Shown piece after piece: positions 58,701 through 64,000 of a stretch of 64,000 nt of DNA (positions within the stretch are counted from its first letter, which is position 1; every line of letters begins with the position of its first letter). The DNA is from Morinoia aosen (lineage: Eukaryota; Arthropoda; Malacostraca; Amphipoda; Talitridae): contig CM059577.1 in the NCBI GenBank assembly GCA_030386875.1, positions 23,013,038 through 23,077,037 of the forward strand. Direction: 5' to 3'. A program made the position numbers and the translations under genes. The notes below the pieces were generated by a model. The model had not been told where the DNA came from, searched no databases, and worked only from the letters and a program-made list of their open reading frames with translations.

Positions 58701-60957
58701 GGTTGTGGTGACGGTGGTTGTGGTGACGGTGGTTGTGGTGACGGTGGTTGTGGTGACGGTGGTTGTGGTGACGGTGGTTGTGATGAAGGTGGTGGTGATG
58801 ACAGTGGTTGTGGTGACGGTGGTTGTGGTGACGGTGGTTGTGGTGACGGTGGTTGTGATGACGGTGGTTGTGGTGACGGTGGTTGTGGTGACGGTGGTTG
58901 TGATGAAGGTGGTGGTGATGATAGTGGTTGTGGTGACGGTGGTTGTGGTGACGGTGGTTGTGGTGACGGTGGTGGTGATGACAGTGGTTGTGATGACCGT
59001 GGTTGTGGTGACGGTGGTTTTGGTGACGGTGGTTGTGATGAAGGTGGTGGTGATGACAGTGGTTGTGGTGACAGTGGTTGTGATGACGGTGGTTGTGGTG
59101 ACGGGGGTGATGATGACGGTGGTTGTGGTGACGGTGGTTGTGGTGACGGTGGTTGTGATGAAGGTGGTGGTGATGACAGTGGTTGTGATGACGGTGGTTG
59201 TGGTGACAGTGGTGATGATGACGGTGGTTGTGGTGACGGTGGTTGTGGTGACGGTGGTTGTGATGAAGGTGGTGGTGATGACAGTGGTTGTGATGACGGT
59301 GGTTGTGGTGGCGGTGGTTGTGATGACGGTGGTTGTGGTGACGGTGGTGATAATGACGGTGGTTGTGGTGACGGTGGTTGTGGTGACGGTGGTTGTGATG
59401 AAGGTGGTGGTGATGACAGTGGTTGTGATGACGGTGGTTGTGGTGACGGTGGTGATGATGACGGTGGTTGTGGTGACGGTGGTTGTGGTGACGGTGGTGA
59501 TGATGACGGTGGTTGTGGTGACGGTGGTCGTGGTGACGGTGGTTGTGATGAAGGTGGTGGTGATGAAAGTGGTTGTGATGACGGTGGTTGTGATGACGGT
59601 GGTGGTGGTGACAGTGGTTGTGATGACGGTGGTTGTGGTGACGATTGTTGTGGTGACTGTGGTGGTGGTGACGGTGATTGTGATGACGGTGGTTGTGGTG
59701 ACGATGGTTGTGGTGACTGTGGTGGTGGTGACGGTGGTTGTGATGACGGTGGTTGTTGTGACGGTGGTTGTAGTGACGGTGGTTGTAGTGACTGTGGTGG
59801 TGGTGACGATGGTTGTGATGACGGTGGTTGTCGTGACGATGGTTGTGGTGACTGTGGTGGTGGTGACGGTGGTTGTAATGACGGTGATTGTGGTGACGGT
59901 GGTTGTGGTGACGGTGGTTGTGGTGTCGGTGGTTGTGGTGTCGGTGGTTGTGACGGTGGTTGTGACGGTGGTTGTTGTGACAGTGGTTGTGACGGTAGTT
60001 ATGGTGACGGTGGTTGTGGTGACGGTGGTGGTGATGACGGTGGTTGTGATGACGGTGGTTATCGTGACGGTGGTTGTGATGACGGTGGTTGTGGTGACGG
60101 TGGTTGTCGTGACAGTGGTTGCGACGGTAGTTATGGAGACGGTGGTTGTGGTGACGGTGGTGGTGATGACGGTGGTTGTGATGGTGGTGGTGATGACGGT
60201 GGTGGTGATGACGGTGGTTGTGGTGACGGTGGTTGTCGTGACAGTGGGGATGATGACGGTGGTTGTGACGGTGGTGATGATGACGGTTGCTGTGGTGACG
60301 GTGGTTATGGTGACGGTGGTTGTGATGACGGTTGCTGTGGTGACTGTGGTTGTGGTGACGGTGGTGGTGATTACGGTGGTGGTTATGACGATGGTTGTGG
60401 TGACGGTGGTGGTGATGACGATGGTTGTGGTGACGGTGGTGGTGATGACGATGGTTGTAGTGACGGTGGTTGTCGTGACAGTGGGGATGATGACGGTGGT
60501 TGTGACGGTGGTGGTGATGACGGTTGCTGTGGTGACGGTGGTTATGGTGACGGTAGTTGTGATGACGGTTGATGTGGTGACTGTGGTTGTGGTGACGGTG
60601 GTGGTGATTACGGTGGTGGTTATGACGATGGTTGTAGTGACGGTGGTGGTGATGACGATGGTTGTGGTGACGGTGGTGGTGATGACGATGGTTGTAGTGA
60701 CGGTGGTGGTGATGACGATGGTTGTGGTGACGGTGGTGGTGGTGACGATGGTTGTAGTGACGGTGGTGGTGATGACGATGGTTGTAGTGACGGTGGTGGT
60801 GATGACGATGGTTGTGGTGACGGTGGTGGTGGTGACGATGGTTGTAGTGACGGTGGTGGTGATGACGATGGTTGTAGTGACGGTGGTGGTGATGACGATG
60901 GTTGTAGTGACGGTGGTGGTGATGACGATGGTTGTGGTGACGGTGGTGGTGATGACG
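55780..60957. repeat. 15-bp G/T-rich minisatellite, about 345 copies
   Basis: The unit is tgtggtgacggtggt. The marker variant gatgaaggtcgtggtgat recurs at about 55981, 56086, 56281, 56401, 56596, 56791, 56911, 57106, 57226 and 57451, spaced 195 or 120 bp with occasional 105 or 225 bp gaps, giving a 315-bp superperiod. After about 57330 the marker is mostly gatgaaggtggtggt. From 59560 the array changes to units with gatggttgtggtgac and gtgactgtggtggt, and the last 550 bp has a 24/30-bp period. The unit has no stop in two plus frames, which explains frames of 695 and 1733 codons (CGDGG and VTVVV repeats). Confidence 0.96.
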
Positions 60958-61237
60958 GTACCAAAAAACTCAGACCAGTAAGAGACGGAGTTAGTTAGAC
61001 TGGCCAGCGCGCAGTGCCTCTCACGCAGCAGGTATACTCGCTTAACTTCCTCGCTGGTTTATCTCACCTGATTCTTTATTTTTCTGCATTATCTTGTGTT
61101 ACTACACCATGTCTCAAACTTTCTATTTCCCAACTTATTTATTCTTTTTTCGCTCCGATCCTTGTGCGGAAACCTTCCTAAATATAGTGCGCCATCAAAC
61201 TGAGCGTCAGTCAGTGGATCATCCCATGAGCGTCAGC
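60958..61237. other. Unique spacer between the 15-bp and 23-bp arrays
   Basis: No gene recognised. Base composition is balanced, unlike both neighbouring arrays. Confidence 0.5.
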
Positions 61238-64000
61238 GAAGCTTTGATAGACATAAACATAAAGTTTTGATAGACATAAACATAAAGCTTTGATAGACAT
61301 AAACATAAAGCTTTGATAGACATAAACATAAAGTTTTGATAGACATAAACATAAAGTTTTGATAGACATAAACATAAAGTTTTGATAGACATAAACATAA
61401 AGCTTTGATAGACATAAACATAAAGCTTTGATAGACATAAACATAAAGCTTTGATAGACATAAACATAAAGCTTTGATAGACATAAACATAAAGCTTTGA
61501 TAGACATAAACATAAAGTTTTGATAGACATAAACATAAAGTTTTGATAGACATAAACATAAAGCTTTGATAGACATAAACATAAAGCTTTGATAGACATA
61601 AACATAAAGTTTTGATAGACATAAACATAAAGTTTTGATAGACATAAACATAAAGTTTTGATAGACATAAACATAAAGCTTTGATAGACATAAACATAAA
61701 GTTTTGATAGACATAAACATAAAGTTTTGATAGACATAAACATAAAGCTTTGATAGACATAAACATAAAGTTTTGATAGACATAAACATAAAGCTTTGAT
61801 AGACATAAACATAAAGCTTTGATAGACATAAACATAAAGCTTTGATAGACATAAACATAAAGTTTTGATAGACATAAACATAAAGTTTTGATAGACATAA
61901 ACATAAAGCTTTGATAGACATAAACATAAAGTTTTGATAGACATAAACATAAAGTTTTGATAGACATAAACATAAAGCTTTGATAGACATAAACATAAAG
62001 TTTTGATAGACATAAACATAAAGTTTTGATAGACATAAACATAAAGCTTTGATAGACATAAACATAAAGTTTTGATAGACATAAACATAAAGCTTTGATA
62101 GACATAAACATAAAGTTTTGATAGACATAAACATAAAGTTTTGATAGACATAAACATAAAGCTTTGATAGACATAAACATAAAGTTTTGATAGACATAAA
62201 CATAAAGTTTTGATAGACATAAACATAAAGTTTTGATAGACATAAACATAAAGTTTTGATAGACATAAACATAAAGTTTTGATAGACATAAACATAAAGT
62301 TTTGATAGACATAAACATAAAGTTTTGATAGACATAAACATAAAGTTTTGATAGACATAAACATAAAGTTTTGATAGACTTAAACATAAAGTTTTGATAG
62401 ACCTAAACATAAAGCTTTGATAGACATAAACATAAAGTTTTGATAGACATAAACATAAAGTTTTGATAGACATAAACATAAAGTTTTGATAGACATAAAC
62501 ATAAAGTTTTGATAGACATAAACATAAAGTTTTGATAGACATAAACATAAAGCTTTGATAGACATAAACATAAAGTTTTGATAGACATAAACATAAAGTT
62601 TTGATAGACATAAACATAAAGCTTTGATAGACATAAACATAAAGTTTTGATAGACATAAACATAAAGTTTTGATAGACTTAAACATAAAGTTTTGATAGA
62701 CATAAACATAAAGTTTTGATAGACATAAACATAAAGCTTTGATAGACATAAACATAAAGTTTTGATAGACATAAACATAAAGTTTTGATAGACATAAACA
62801 TAAAGCTTTGATAGACATAAACATAAAGTTTTGATAGACATAAACATAAAGTTTTGATAGACTTAAACATAAAGTTTTGATAGACATAAACATAAAGCTT
62901 TGATAGACATAAACATAAAGTTTTGATAGACATAAACATAAAGCTTTGATAGACATAAACATAAAGTTTTGATAGACATAAACATAAAGTTTTGATAGAC
63001 TTAAACATAAAGTTTTGATAGACATAAACATAAAGTTTTGATAGACATAAACATAAAGCTTTGATAGACATAAACATAAAGTTTTGATAGACATAAACAT
63101 AAAGTTTTGATAGACATAAACATAAAGCTTTGATAGACATAAACATAAAGTTTTGATAGACATAAACATAAAGTTTTGATAGACATAAACATAAAGTTTT
63201 GATAGACATAAACATAAAGCTTTGATAGACATAAACATAAAGCTTTGATAGACATAAACATAAAGCTTTGATAGACATAAACATAAAGCTTTGATAGACA
63301 TAAACATAAAGTTTTGATAGACATAAACATAAAGTTTTGATAGACATAAACATAAAGCTTTGATAGACATAAACATAAAGCTTTGATAGACATAAACATA
63401 AAGTTTTGATAGACATAAACATAAAGTTTTGATAGACATAAACATAAAGTTTTGATAGACATAAACATAAAGCTTTGATAGACATAAACATAAAGCTTTG
63501 ATAGACATAAACATAAAGTTTTGATAGACATAAACATAAAGCTTTGATAGACATAAACATAAAGTTTTGATAGACATAAACATAAAGTTTTGATAGACAT
63601 AAACATAAAGCTTTGATAGACATAAACATAAAGCTTTGATAGACATAAACATAAAGCTTTGATAGACATAAACATAAAGTTTTGATAGACATAAACATAA
63701 AGTTTTGATAGACATAAACATAAAGTTTTGATAGACATAAACATAAAGTTTTGATAGACATAAACATAAAGTTTTGATAGACATAAACATAAAGCTTTGA
63801 TAGACATAAACATAAAGCTTTGATAGACATAAACATAAAGTTTTGATAGACATAAACATAAAGTTTTGATAGACATAAACATAAAGTTTTGATAGACATA
63901 AACATAAAGCTTTGATAGACATAAACATAAAGTTTTGATAGACATAAACATAAAGCTTTGATAGACATAAACATAAAGCTTTGATAGACATAAACATAAA
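61238..64000. repeat. 23-bp minisatellite, at least 120 copies, runs off the window
   Basis: The unit is ttgatagacataaacataaag followed by ct or tt. Copies are essentially identical except at one C/T position. A few copies carry gacttaaac or gacctaaac near 62379, 62402, 62678, 62862 and 63000. The three minus frames are all open because 69 bp (three units) gives 23 codons without a stop. This is the most homogeneous array of the window. Confidence 0.98.

Noticed and set aside
55749..60981. Frames of 695 and 1733 codons (CGDGG and VTVVV repeats) as a cysteine/glycine-rich or membrane protein
   Set aside because: Two overlapping frames are open at once, the composition follows from a 15-bp G/T unit, and no non-repeat domain is attached.
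61211..63997. 928-codon cysteine/tyrosine-rich minus-strand protein
   Set aside because: All three minus frames encode the same 23-residue repeat because of unit arithmetic; there is no coding signal.

Overview
The window looks like repeat-dominated intergenic or heterochromatic DNA from an animal nuclear genome, most likely an arthropod and probably an insect. The evidence is decayed mariner-type transposase with insect-like C-terminal motifs, a decayed CR1/Jockey-like LINE, a tRNA-derived SINE with an (ATT)n tail, hAT-type ends with 8-bp target duplications, and AT-rich spacers without dense coding. I see no bacterial-style operons, no rRNA and no intact gene. The very long open frames are shadows of tandem arrays whose unit lacks stop codons.

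Layout. 1-16165 is one 24-bp minisatellite with several levels of higher-order repeat. 16166-17362 is a degenerate AC-rich array. 17513-17690 is a short 63-bp array. 17702-22523 is bounded by hAT-like ends and a perfect 8-bp target duplication; it carries (CCGACT)n blocks at both ends and holds a nested mariner-like element (19151-19927), a second mariner remnant (about 21400-21715) and dispersed repeats. 22524-26690 is mostly unique, with a small hAT-like MITE. 26695-28320 is a 63-bp array whose translation carries a LINE reverse-transcriptase motif. 28985-31727 holds two adjacent G-rich arrays (12 bp, then 22/23 bp). 31728-37375 is AT-rich with few landmarks. 37376-39222 is a foldback-like inverted repeat with 21-bp subrepeats expanded in one arm. 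40085-40455 is a clean 26-bp array. 42360-44570 is a minus-strand LINE remnant. 45186-46672 is a 31-bp array. 46873-49262 is a cluster of a SINE, three terminal-inverted-repeat elements, a second LINE scrap and a dispersed repeat. 52802-55078 is a 17-bp array, 55780-60957 a 15-bp array and 61238-64000 a 23-bp array that runs off the window.

Tandem arrays make up roughly half of the window. Nothing indicates that the parts work together as a pathway. What links them is repeat birth and turnover: mobile elements that contribute array units, isolated seed-like monomers far from their arrays, recent homogenisation in array interiors and diverged copies at edges. The only hint of a host gene is a possible first coding exon at 52424-52469 with a splice donor, which is weak.
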